Shown here in pieces: positions 39,357 to 50,204 of a DNA stretch of 64,000 nt (positions are counted from its first letter, which is position 1; each line of letters begins with the position of its first letter). Below the pieces are notes generated by a model, which did no database searches, had not been told where the DNA came from, and was given only the letters and a program-made list of their open reading frames with translations. The position numbers were made by a program, and so were the translations under genes. This stretch comes from Anadara kagoshimensis (Eukaryota; Mollusca; Bivalvia; Arcoida; Arcidae), in the NCBI GenBank assembly GCA_021292105.1, contig CM037862.1:4882895-4946894 (forward strand), written 5' to 3'.

Positions 39357-39540
39357 TAGGTCTTCTTGTTCTGATATATAACAAATGTAAATAAAATGTT
39401 TGTCAAAATTGTAGACATCAACTGACCTAGATTCTTAAATGCATTTGAATACATTTATTTTAACACTGACACACGCACATGGTCTCTCTTTCTCTCTCTC
39501 TTTCTCTGACAAATCTCATTATAGGTCTGGTTCTCATTTG
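39232..39540. repeat. Direct duplication of the FAS1 gene B 3' flank, with (TC)n
   Basis: 39232-39375 and 39408-39535 repeat the same order: gattctgaaatgtatttgaa / gattcttaaatgcatttgaa, atttattt, ctgacacacg, a TC microsatellite (39315-39352 and a shorter interrupted one at 39482-39507) and cattataggtct. The duplication doubles the polyadenylation signal region. Confidence 0.7.
39454..39459 (-). terminator. Polyadenylation signal for FAS1 gene B
   Basis: AATAAA on the minus strand about 84 bases after the stop at 39543. A second one in the duplicated flank lies at about 39264. Confidence 0.5.
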
Positions 39541-39542
39541 AT

Positions 39543-39721
39543 TTAATTCATGCGGATAATGTTAAACAGAGGTTTATACTTCAGTTGCTTATTATTCACA
39601 TCAAAACGTGATTGTGGTTCAAACTTTGGTGGAATTAGAACAGTATCAATCACGTGTATGACGCCATTAGTGGTGGTGATGTCCGGGTATTCAACTCTGG
39701 CGTTGTTGACCGTGATTTCCT
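39543..39721 (-). CDS. FAS1 gene B exon 6 (terminal)
   Basis: Acceptor tttttttcag, stop TAA, 179 bases. Encodes NGVIHVIDTVLIPPK and a basic C-terminus. Confidence 0.9.
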
Positions 39722-42426
39722 CTGAAAAAAAAACCAAAAATGATATTTTATTATGGTACCAATAATGATTAAATATAACGTAAAACATGTAATTAATGTC
39801 TCTCAATATTTTTGCAATTCGCTTAACGACAGTTTGTTTTTTTTAAGTCCAAAACTTATTTCTTTTATGTTTTCTATATGTCTCCTTCAATTTGTTGCCA
39901 TGTCCTTTAATAGTGTCAAAGTCTGGCAGAACAATGGTGGCAATAAATCAATATTTTACTGTATAATGATATGTATCCATGTATAACAAGATCGATCGTC
40001 TAAAGCACAGACCTGTCGAAAGTTAAACAGTAACGTAACGACTTGTTAACGAATCGGCAGTTCCTTTCCAGTTATCTGAATCTATGTTGGTCAAGTCAAC
40101 CAACTTCGCAAGTTACAACAATAACAAGTAACTGGTTTACATGTAAATGTATGTCGCTAGGTTAGCTGTAATATTAACAGTAACATTTTACATGTATGTA
40201 CCAAGTCTAAGATTATCATACACCTAATTTGACAGCTTCAAAGTGGGTTTGCGATTTGGACATGGATTAAAATGTTCGTTTTTATAAGTCATCATACCAA
40301 TTGGCCTATCAAAGTTAAAAATAAATCAACACACCATGTTGCATATATAAATTAAAATGAACTGAAAAGGGCCATAACGATACCAGTCTATATCTTTGTC
40401 ACATATAGAAATTAAAAATGAACAGGTAATTAAGGTCCATATCTATGTCACACCATGGAAATTTTAAATGAATAAGTAAGAGCCATACCGAATACTGGGT
40501 CTATATCATATCTATGTCACACTATGGAAATTTTAAATGAATAAGTAAGAGCCATACCGAATACTGGGTCTATATCATATCTATGTCGCACTATGGAAAT
40601 TTTAAATGAATAAGTAAGAGCCATACCGAATACTGGGTCTATATCATATCTATGTCGCACTATGGAAATTTTAAATGAATAAGTAAGAGCCATACCGAAT
40701 ACTGGGTCTATATCATATCTATGTCGCACTATGGAAATTTTAAATGAATAAGTAAGAGCCATACCGAATACTGGGTCTATATCATATCTATGTCACACTA
40801 TGGAAATTTTAAATGAATAAGTAAGAGCCATACCGAATACTGGGTCTATATCATATCTATGTCGCACTATGGAAATTTTAAATGAATAAGTAAGAGCCAT
40901 ACCGAATACTGGGTCTATATCAATCTTTATGGTCTGTCCATTCAGCGTCTTCACATTGCCCTCTGTTAACCCTGCACTGTAAGCTGCTGCCATAACAACA
41001 TGATATTCCAAAACACCTGTAACCAAATTTAGAAATATTAAAATGAAATAACTTGAAATACTGTAAGGGGCTCATTTTTGTGACACCACTAAGGAATGAC
41101 CTGATGTTCATGCATTAAAAATTAATCAGGTGCTTCGAGAAAATAGCAATAAAAGGTATTGCTACCCGAGTCATTGTGTTTGTGACCGTGGATTTTGATG
41201 TTTTATAGAAAATCAAATAAATTTATAAATTGAAGATTGGTATCTTACTTGTAACTGAAAATCATATGTATGAAATCGGATGTATATCCCAGATTACCAG
41301 AAATTGTCGCTGTTAAAAGGAAAAATGATGTCGTTTGTGACCTATTATCTTGTATGCAATGATGATGATGGTGATGATGATGGTAGTGGTGGTGGTGAAT
41401 AATGATGATGATGGTGGTGGTGGTGGGTGATGATGATGATGCTGATGCTGATGATGATGATGATGATGATACTTACGTTGTAATTCTGTCTTGTTTTTCA
41501 GTAACTTATCAAGAAATGCCGGATCTAGTTTAGAGAAAGCTTTACTGGTTGGAGCAAAGACGGTCAATGGACCTTTTCCTGAAAAAAAATAGAAATAAAC
41601 AGCAACTTTATAATATTTAGTATTATGAGTTTGACATTGATTTTTCTGAACAAGTGTGACAAAATTTTTAAATGTTTTAAATAATCTACCGTACAAAAAT
41701 AGCAGTATATTATTTTTTCTTATTGCAACTTTGATTAAATAAATCCAAGAATACGAAGTTCTGGTTTTGGTGTACACTAAAGGGATTTAACTAGATCTCT
41801 AGGTAAACTGTTAATTTCTCTTCAAGATAATGTCATCAACCCAAGGGCCATATTTTCTAACGACACTGACCTGGATAATAAGCCTATATGTAACAAGCCA
41901 AACTTAAACTACGCAAATATTATGTAAATATACACATCAGACTGAATGTTAATGCTTTTATTTTCAAAATGTAACTTCAACTGTGACCCTGTCAAATGCT
42001 GATAATGCATGCTAGTGTAACAGAATCCAATGAATACAGTTCACGTTTTAGGGGTAACCTGATTAATATCTGGATTCCTCACCTTCTAATGTTTTCTTCA
42101 AATCGGCAACTGCAACTGCTTTCAGAAACGTTTGAAATATTTTCCTCATCAGCCCTTGTACTGACAAAGTTTGTACAACATCGCCGACAGGTGGCAGCAT
42201 GAGACCCTCTATTTCGTGAAGAACGCCATTACTTGCGTTTACGTTGGCTTTGGTCACAGGTCTTCCTGAGGCAGTAATGACGGCCTGTGAACAAGTGTTG
42301 TGAAAAATTAATAATAACATTAAGAATACTACGGTGGCTTATTTCTGACATCGACATAATTTCAGTATACGAATACATATAATAATGTTAACCCTAATTT
42401 ATATGATCTATGTAGTAACGGTGTGT

Positions 42427-42511
<85 letters not shown>

Positions 42512-43215
42512 CAGTTATGTTTTACAGCACGGACCTGTCGAAAGTTTAACGCTGTTCGAAAGTATTGTTACGGAATTAACAGCTCGTCCAGGCACCTCGT
42601 TAGCTATATCTCGGGAACTCGACAGCCGACATAAGACTCTTTTTCATTGTTAAACTGCTGAAAGATTTGTTCTGTAGTCCGTGTAACGTGTAAAGATTCT
42701 TCCATTTATATCATAGCCTTCATAGCCGACGCTAGAGGCTTTGAGATCTCAAAGAGAGAGGGCGTTGAAAATTATCTTTCTGTTTGGTCATCAACGCTAG
42801 ATCCAAAACAACCCATTTTTCTGTACACTACTAGTATTGTTAACAAAGGTTTAACATTTTTTATAAAACAACCTACCCCATTTTTGTAAATGTTTATTCT
42901 TATCTGTGGTCCGAATAAAGAGTTGACCATCAAATTGTCAGAGAGTTGGCTACTGTAGACACTTTTGCCTGCTATAACGTGATACTTCAGTACTTCAGCC
43001 ATCGCTGTCTCATTTCGTTTCAAATAATGAATGATTGCATCTGGAAGTCGCCCAAAAGATTCATCACTAGGGCCAAACAATGTAAACGGACCTATGAAGT
43101 AAACGTTATATACAGAGTATATCAATTTTGAATTTTCTTTCGACAAACACAGGAACAGTCCTTTGTGCATCAACGGTAGAACCAAAGAGCCTTTGCCATA
43201 TCCAATGAAATAGTG

Positions 43216-43258
<43 letters not shown>

Positions 43259-44001
43259 GAAAAGCCAGTAGTGTCATCTAAATGTATGCAGGCACACATT
43301 CCCAGATTTTTGTTGCACGATATTTGATTACATTTATCATACAATTTAAATCCATGTGGCAAACCGTTCACTGATATTAAGTGCGGGGTTCGAAACCTGA
43401 CCGGGTCATACAAAAGATCTCAAAATTTGAGTTACTGCTCCCTCGCCTTGTACTGTCATTGGTTCACCTGGTGCCAGACTGAATATGTGATCCAGCACCT
43501 TTAGGTCGCCCTCAGCATGCACTCAGACGAGGCAGACAACAAAACACTAGCACACCTCATGCATACAGGAACTTGTTCTAATATTAATCCTTAGAGATTA
43601 ATAGACTTGTTCTTGTCGCAAAAAGCGGGAAAATTGCTTATGCTACGTTAAACAACATCATAACAACAACCTTAACAGACAAACCGGAAAAATATTTTAA
43701 AATATATCTTTGTGTAAACGAATTCTATAATTTCATAATTCATCCATATCAAAGGTATGCAAATTATGTAAAACTGTGTGCTTACATTTATTTTTCTAGC
43801 AGACATTTATTAATAACTATATATATTACATTTTGGTCACACCCTTTATAATTTCTGTGTTGGGGGATTAGGGGGTTACACCTACCATACAGTTGTCAAG
43901 GTATCTAGAAATTGAAACTAACAAATTTTATAAGTTTAAACTTTATTACACTTCTTTCAGCATCTTTTACGTAATTTAAACTGTTTGACATATTGGTTGT
44001 A

Positions 44002-44043
<42 letters not shown>

Positions 44044-44115
44044 GTACATGCACTTCGGGGTCTCATATATATATATAATATATATATATATATGTAAATG
44101 TTAGAGCATGTGCTA

Positions 44116-44169
<54 letters not shown>

Positions 44170-44506
44170 GGGTTTACATAATACACTTCAGGTGAATATA
44201 TGGGATGCCGACATTCATGTGACTGCCGGGAGGTGTAGGCGTTTTAGTCAAGTATCTATGAAATATACAATACAGTGAATACATTGATCCCTGCATTATG
44301 AGCTTACCTGGCCCTGACAAACTGTCGATGAGGTGGGTACGTGTTAGAGCCTCTACCAGCTTTTCTTCACCCTCCTTCTTCGCTAATGCAGGTAAATTAT
44401 CAGTGGCAGCGTCTAAATCGAGGTGTTCAAGCCAGCTACATTCAGTAACCATTAACAAAGTAGTCACGACGATGCATGACATACAAACTGACTCCAAGGT
44501 CTTCAT
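39543..44506 (-). CDS. Secreted protein with two FAS1 (fasciclin) domains, gene B
   Basis: Six exons joined in frame: 44506-44308, 43091-42877, 42284-42083, 41578-41477, 41016-40903, 39721-39543. Total 1011 bases, 336 residues. Intron phases 1, 0, 1, 1, 1 and the lengths of exons 2, 4 and 6 are identical to gene A, so the two arose by gene duplication. The start chosen (MKTLESV) gives a signal peptide cleaved near residue 22; an ATG 45 bases upstream is also in frame. FAS1 domain 1 is about residues 48-170 (GPFTLFGPSDESF; LKYHVIAG; NGVLHEIEG) and domain 2 about 180-312 (GPLTVFAPTSKAF; LEYHVV; NGVIHVID). NET and NKT sequons are present. No anchor is visible. Probable role is in extracellular matrix or adhesion. 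Exon 5 ends within a 69-bp minisatellite (see that entry), so isoforms are possible. Confidence 0.9.
40005..40095. repeat. Foldback element arm, partial copy
   Basis: Contains gacctgtcgaaagttaaaca and ttaacgaatcggcagttcc, as in the family seen at 23965, 28768 and 42523. Confidence 0.45.
40225..40283 (+). mobile_element. Retroelement tail fragment in FAS1 gene B intron 5
   Basis: Contains aatttgacagcttcaaag, ggtttgcgatttggacatgg and attaaaatgttcg. Confidence 0.5.
40420..40920 (-). repeat. 69-bp minisatellite spanning the exon 5 donor of FAS1 gene B
   Basis: Seven near-identical units with the word ccgaatactggg starting at 40488, 40557, 40626, 40695, 40764, 40833 and 40902, i.e. 69-bp spacing, plus a degenerate half unit to the left. 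On the gene strand each unit contains the exon end, the gtatgg donor and the first 40-odd intron bases. The unit is exactly 23 codons, and reads DIDPVFGMALTYSFK and onward in the exon's frame. Units differ only in cgcac versus cacac; the latter makes a TGA. Confidence 0.92.
40903..41016 (-). CDS. FAS1 gene B exon 5 with minisatellite-derived donor
   Basis: Acceptor ggttacag. The donor TTCG|gtatgg at 40903 gives the phase required by exon 6. The last 19 coding bases (from gatatagacccag) and the donor belong to the 69-bp repeat, so the same donor recurs at 40834, 40765, 40696, 40627, 40558 and 40489. Using 40834 would add 23 residues in frame. A TGA at 40795-40793 closes the frame before the third donor. 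Confidence 0.8.
41352..41470. repeat. (GAT/GGT)n microsatellite
   Basis: Imperfect GAT/GGT trinucleotide tract in FAS1 gene B intron 4, abutting the donor of exon 4. Confidence 0.9.
41477..41578 (-). CDS. FAS1 gene B exon 4
   Basis: Acceptor tttttttcag, donor CAAC|gtaagt, 102 bases. Encodes GPLTVFAPTSKAF. On the gene strand a (ATC)n microsatellite begins directly after the donor hexamer. Confidence 0.9.
42083..42284 (-). CDS. FAS1 gene B exon 3
   Basis: Acceptor ttgttcacag, donor GAAG|gtgagg, 202 bases, phase 1. Encodes AVITASG, NGVLHEIEG and the interdomain linker. Confidence 0.9.
42427..42510. repeat. Compound (GA)n(GT)n microsatellite
   Basis: About 27 GA units followed directly by about 15 GT units, in intron 2 of FAS1 gene B. 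Confidence 0.95.
42523..42685. repeat. Foldback element copy in intron 2 of FAS1 gene B
   Basis: Left arm cacggacctgtcgaaagttt; right arm, reverse-complemented, has acggactacag and cagtttaaca. The interior contains ctcgttagctatatctcggg, close to the unit of the 24-kb minisatellite. Confidence 0.5.
42877..43091 (-). CDS. FAS1 gene B exon 2
   Basis: Acceptor ttcatag, donor ATGGG|gtaggt, 215 bases, phase 0. Encodes GPFTLFGPSDESF and LKYHV. Confidence 0.9.
43219..43253. repeat. (CT)n microsatellite
   Basis: In intron 1 of FAS1 gene B. Confidence 0.9.
44004..44170. repeat. Two (CT)n tracts around a (TA)n tract
   Basis: CT repeats at 44004-44041 and 44119-44169 flank an AT-alternating tract (44068-44093), all in intron 1 of FAS1 gene B. 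Confidence 0.9.
44308..44506 (-). CDS. FAS1 gene B exon 1
   Basis: Signal peptide and the start of domain 1 (LIDSLSGPG), donor CCAG|gtaagc, phase 1, 199 bases. Confidence 0.85.
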
Positions 44507-44822
44507 TTTGGAAAATGTTATGATGTCTGTTATGGTGTGTACAAAAACCATGAACTTGTGAACTTGAACTTGAAGTCACGTGGAACACTTGATCACATGA
44601 TGACGGTGACTAGCCGAGTTCAAGTGCACCCATTTTTTACCAAATAAAAATAAATAAATACGTAAATAAATAAATAATAAATACATAAATAAATAAATAA
44701 AAAATGACGATGAAATTTAAATAAATTAAGGGAAAAGTAGCGGAATTACAATTGGGTTTACCATGTAGCATGCCAGATATTTTGTAGTACTGGTTCCCTC
44801 CCTTTGATTGTTCCGCTCAGTA

Positions 44823-46222
44823 CAGTGCTTACGGCAGTAGCGGATCTCAGTCAGTAGCGGATCATTTTTTAAAATAAAGTTGATTTTTTTCCCTATCATT
44901 ACGAGAAACCAATAAAATTCGGATATATTTCTGTAATACTGATAAATTTACTTCATTCTACATATCATTTATGTTAATAAACGTCCTATTGTTTTAATTC
45001 TCGGCTTTTTCATGCGAATGTCATAAGCGTCTCAACGACACGGATGTGTTTTCCAAACACTTACTTTCGATTCGGACGACGTGTTCAGTACTTTCAAAGG
45101 TATTTTGAAATGATTGCAATAGCTTTTTACAACCGTTAATATATCTTCTTTCATGATATAAACTTTTATTGAGCTTTACAGTTCTTGACAATAAAAAATA
45201 AACCCGTTTTCCGAAGGGTGCAAGTACGGCAATAACGGATCAGCTGCTGATCAGGGGGGCCTCTCAAAGGGCTAATGAAAATGGGGATTCGTAATATTTC
45301 TTAAGAAAAAATAAATTTTGCGCCTGATGTATATGTTGTAGTAAATTGTAAATAAACATTGGATAGACTATTGGAGAACCAGTGCCTAGCTTCCCCCCTT
45401 GACCCCATGAGAAAGACGGGTCCATTGTCATGCTATGCCGCATGATAATACCAGATCAATGGGCGTTTTAAAGAAACCTTAATTATCATGCTTCAAGGAT
45501 AATCAATATAAGATTCGAATATATTGAATTAATACATTAATTAATATCCAACCCTATATATTCTTTATACTTTTATGATTAAGACCATTAAAGTTTTATT
45601 CCATTCTACATTTTTGTCTGGTAACAATTTTGGACATATGATGCACATTGTACACTTCCAATATGTATCGTTGTTTGTATGTACACTGTTCTTGTTAAAA
45701 TAAAATCTTCATGGACAATCGTATGTCATAAAACATAAGGCTCAATATTATTTTATTTTCTTCACCATTCTTTGCTTTTATATTTCAGTATTCAAGACAA
45801 TGTTAATTGACTTAATTTATTATTATTTATATCAGAAACCTGTTGATGATTTGTTTTTTTATTTATATTTGTTGATATATTGCGGTTAAAAATTCTTTTA
45901 TATTGTTTTATGATTTGTAATTTTTGCAATTGAATGATAAAAACTCAAACTAATCATGTTTTGAGTTGATTCCCTATCGTTTCTTGACACTAGGTGGCGT
46001 GATCCGCTACTCACAAATTGATTCGTTACTGACGTAAATACATGGGATACAAAACGGGTGGATTGCCAATACTTATAGTCGGACGATTTTTATCATCTAA
46101 TGATAATTTGAAACATTGGGGAAATGTCAATTGCTAGTACCAAAAAATTACAATCGGCTGCGATGTTTTTTTCGGGGAGCAGTGAATATTGCACTAATGA
46201 TCCGCTACTGCCGTAATCACTG
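44823..46222. mobile_element. Mariner-type MITE, 1400 bp, with TA target duplication
   Basis: The left end CAGTGCTTACGGCAGTAGCG and the right end (reverse-complemented CAGTGATTACGGCAGTAGCG) form an inverted repeat of about 25 bases continuing into GATC. TA flanks both ends (44821-44822 and 46223-46224). A start with CAGTG and a TA target duplication are typical of Tc1/mariner elements. There is no transposase frame, so it is non-autonomous. The subterminal word agtagcggatc is repeated inside. Confidence 0.75.
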
Positions 46223-46224
46223 TA

Positions 46225-47292
46225 CCACTTTGAACAACATGTAATGATGGTGTTGGTGATGTCGACTGTTCCATCTTCTTATTTTTTTAATTTTTCGAGA
46301 AAAAGGGCACTTAAATATAAAAAATGGCGACCCAATGTTAAAAAAAAAATAAATGTTTTATAGTACTGGTTCTCTCCGTTTGTCCCCACTAGTACTGGCC
46401 AGAGCACTGTACATAACGATAGCATACTATTAAAGCATTACTGTATTTCCATAAATTGATGGCACATGGTTTTTATTATTTATTTCTTTTAATTGAACAT
46501 GTTTCCATTAAACTATCAATAAAATGCATTTAAAATGCTCTGACCTAACCGAATTTTATTTTTAATTAAAAACATTATTCATCAGTTCTCCTGTACATAG
46601 AGAAATTTTGGAAATTTGATCAAGTTTATATACACCAATTGGGCCTCATTCAAAGTTACATCAGGGCAATTAGGGTCAGTTAGGTCATTGTTGTTCGTTT
46701 TTTTTCCAGGTGTGGTCATGATGAATATTCCAATTATGACATAACGTTTATAGTTGTTCCAAGTAAGAAGGTACAGAAGGGATAATTTTGACATTGTCAT
46801 ATTTGTTGTTTTGTTAAAAAGTTCAAAAATTGCTCTATATACAGAATTAAGTTCACTTTTTCATAAATGAAAAAAAAATTTTTTCCTATTAGGTCAGTAT
46901 ATTTTGTATTAGGTTTTGACAAATATTTTGTAAGTTTGTTGGAATATACGAATTTCCCATGTGCACTGAATTTGTGGAAATACAGTAGGCCTATTATAAT
47001 TAGCTCTTCGTATTTCGAGGTAAAACCATTGCATTGGTATGTAGCTCGTACCGGTCGAGTAAACAAAATATTCGTATCTCCCCATTCTCACCATGTAGCT
47101 GACACACTGAAGTTTGCGTGTATGTTTTGTACGAGTTTATTGCTCCGGAATGCGTATGATTTGTACTTATCTATTTCGTCTTATATGGTCATACGGCAGT
47201 AAACGGATTTGAAGTATTAAGTCGAAATGTTGTTAATGTTACTTTTTTTACATTATTTGGTCATATAAACATCGTATGTTATATTATTAATG
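46225..47292. other. Non-coding stretch
   Basis: No exon found. The word tagtactggttctctcc at 46362 repeats tagtactggttccctcc at 44786 on the other side of the MITE. Confidence 0.4.
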
Positions 47293-47544
47293 CTATGTTG
47301 CAACCGCTATTGAAATAACGACCACTATTGAAATAATTATTTCAATAGCGGTTGAGAATGCACTGAAATAACGACCACTATTGAAATAATTATTTCAATA
47401 GCGGTTGAGAATGCACTGAAATAACGACCTCTATTATTTCAATAGCGGTTGGGAATGCACTGAAATAACGACCACTATTGAAATTATTTCAATAGCGTTC
47501 AGTAACGACCACTATCGAAATTGGAATAATTAAGACTTCAATTT

Positions 47545-47890
47545 TTAAAAATTTTCCGGGGAGCATTCCTCAGACCCCCTAGCTCACCCACCCACACAAT
47601 ATTGTCAAAATTTGTTGCAAATTAAAAATACATATTATGCCAATAAATTCTAAAATAGTTTTGGTTTTATTAAGCGTGTCTTTCTTGAGTGAATATGTTA
47701 TCAAAAATTTCTGAAGTACTGAAAGATATTTTTTAATTCTCATAATTCAGGAAATTGCATATATTGACTTTAATTTATAAAATTTTCCTAGGGGAGCATG
47801 CCCCCGGATCCCCTAGCGCATGCGCGCCTGCGGCGCACTGTCTTCACTTGACCCTTTGGTTTGTCCCCCCCCTCCCCCCACTTTCAAATG
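47545..47890. repeat. Two direct copies of a C-rich motif
   Basis: At 47545-47600 and 47765-47840: aaaattttcc, ggggagcat, then ccccct / ccccta and agc. Both lie inside the 47.3-49.6-kb element. Confidence 0.5.
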
Positions 47891-47894
47891 GGCT

Positions 47895-47960
47895 GCTACG
47901 GGACTGCTTCCGGAGCATCCGGCCTCACTTCCATGCTGGAAGTTCACGTGTACACTTTGT
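47895..47960 (+). mobile_element. Retroelement tail fragment
   Basis: Contains cttccggagcatccggcct, cacttccatgctgg and aagttcacgtgt. Confidence 0.6.
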
Positions 47961-49608
47961 TTTGCCGTTTTCACGTCCAATGGTTTAATTACACTGGATT
48001 TACCCTAATGTATATTGTTGTGTTTATATAAATGCACATATAGACTAGAAAGTTGTTTCTTGAAATTAGTCTAAATATCGCTCTGCTAAAATTTAAAAAT
48101 TACGAACTGCAATATGAATCTTAACATGTTCATCTTTTATTTGTATTTTTGTCATAACGTTTTAAAGAAGAAAACTGCATTTTATGAATTGTAAGATACA
48201 CACTTTTCTATCTCGTTCTTTTTAAATGGTTTTACTTTATGAATCCCACTGAATATAGTAATTTATAAATGTTATTTATTTTTTATTTTTAAAAAACATT
48301 TACCTCTGTTGATCAGTACAAAGTGACTTCTTCTCTTGAAAGCACCCCGTGAGTCCGAGTCTATTTCGATTGGTTAGCAATAACAAATGATAAGTAGTGG
48401 CACTGAAAAACACTAGTTTTTTCTTCCTTTTCTGTCTCAATGCCTTTGCAGATGAACTTGTCACATACGGTAATATTTTAATGTATTGTTTTATTGCCTC
48501 CCATCTCTTTTTTAAAATAATGGGAAATACATATTGCAGTGCAATTTTGATGTTTCATTGAAGAAGATTTTAAGTCCTGTACTTATGCATTGTATAATTT
48601 AGCTCAATGTTATTTTTTAACTTGGGTCTTATATATCAGATCTGAAATATCTTATCATTTTCTTCTCTGAAAAAATTTGCGGTTAATATGTATGGATTAT
48701 AGTTCATTATGTTTATAAACTGAATGCTATTGAAAAAACCCTTCTTAAAAATATTTAAACGGATATCTTAATAATAAAATCAAAGCACCTTAAATTCGAA
48801 AAATGCAGCTATATCTGCAAGGTTTTCGTAATGATTTTGACCAGTATATACTGTTTATAGGAAACAAGCTAATGTATAAACTTACCAGTATATACTTACA
48901 TTAGAAAACAGAGGTAAATTACGACTGTTCCTCAACAAATACCTCTTATAACTTTTGTTTTTGGTATGGTAAAATATATTACTATTAATTAACGAATAAG
49001 ATCATATTCACTGGTTGTGCAGTGATAAACATAATCGTCATTGCAAATATATTCAATAGGCGGTTAGGTTATTCGTGTAGAAAAAAGTTTTTAAGACATT
49101 ATTATTTCAATAGTGGTCGTTATTTCAGTGCATTCTCAACCGCTATTGAAATAATTTCCAATAGTGGTCGTTATTTCAGTGCATTCCCAACCGCTAGTGA
49201 AATAATAGAGGTCATTATTTCAGTGTATTCTCAACCGCTATTGAAATAATTATTTCAATAGAGGTCGTTATTTCAGTGCATTCACAACCGCTAGTGAAAT
49301 AATAGAGGTCATTATTTCAGTGTATTCTCAACCGCTATTGAAATAATTATTTCAATAGAGGTCGTTATTTCAGTGCATTCACAACCGCTATTGAAATAAT
49401 TATTTCAATAGAGGTCGTTATTTCAGTGCAGATTCAACCGCTATTGAAATAATTATTCCAATTTCAATAGTGGTCGTTATTTCAGTGCATTCTCAACTGC
49501 TATTGAAATTATTTCAATAGTGGTCGTTATTTCAGTGCATTCTCAACCGCTATTGAAATATTATTTCAATAGTGGTCATTATTTGAATAGCGGTTGTAAC
49601 AATGCTAC

Positions 49609-50200
49609 CTTGCGCTTTTATATATACCTTTGTCATATAAACTAACCATAATATATTTTATAATATTGCTAAACGTTATTTAAGTGTCATTTTGCCGTAT
49701 AAAAACATGCTATGTTATGTTGTTCATATTGTTAACGTTGCTTCCAACCCGTCTGATGTCACTTTATCGTGTTAAAATGTTTTGCCAATCTTACTTTGCG
49801 CTTGTTTCCATAGTTTCTCGCTTTGGTGTTTATATATTCTGTTCTGTGTTGCTAATATCTTTCTACCATATATCTATTGCATAAAAGTGTTGTGACGTGC
49901 TATTAATTTGCTATGTGCTGTTTCTTTGTAGCATTTTTGCATACTGTGCTTTGTGCTTTTAGTACTTCGCTTTGTCGCTTCAACAAATCATCTGTCGCTT
50001 GTCTTTCTTTGCGCACTTTATTTACTTTTGCTATCTCTACTAATTCACCAAAACATTTATATTTGCATCATTGTGTTAACATTTGTATATCGATTTAAAC
50101 ATGCTTTGTTATGCGTGTTAACGTGTCTAACTGCTTTTGTTAGATTATGTCGCACATTATATTTTTATCATGTTAATGCGACTTTCCCATATACTAGTAT
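49609..50200. other. Non-coding stretch
   Basis: T-rich; no recognisable exon or repeat until the minisatellite begins. Confidence 0.4.
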
Positions 50201-50204
50201 GGTA

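Larger units (their letters stand above)
47293..49608. mobile_element. 2.3-kb element with inverted tandem arrays at both ends
   Basis: The left array (47300-47520) repeats caaccgctattgaaataacg / accactattgaaataattat. The right array (49105-49600) carries the same units as reverse complement. The outermost bases also match in inverted orientation: tgttgcaaccgctattgaaa versus ttgttacaaccgctattcaa. Each unit contains the perfect palindrome tattgaaataattatttcaa + ta. The 1.6-kb interior is non-coding. The 11-base direct repeat gtcatataaac flanks the element at 47260 and 49632. Confidence 0.65.

Noticed and set aside
40517..40762. 81-codon repetitive frame on the minus strand
   Set aside because: Part of the 69-bp array, separated from exon 5 by the TGA at 40795-40793. 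Kept only as part of the donor-repeat finding.
42423..42653. Open frame beginning with ER repeats
   Set aside because: It is translation of the GA/GT microsatellite plus a foldback repeat.
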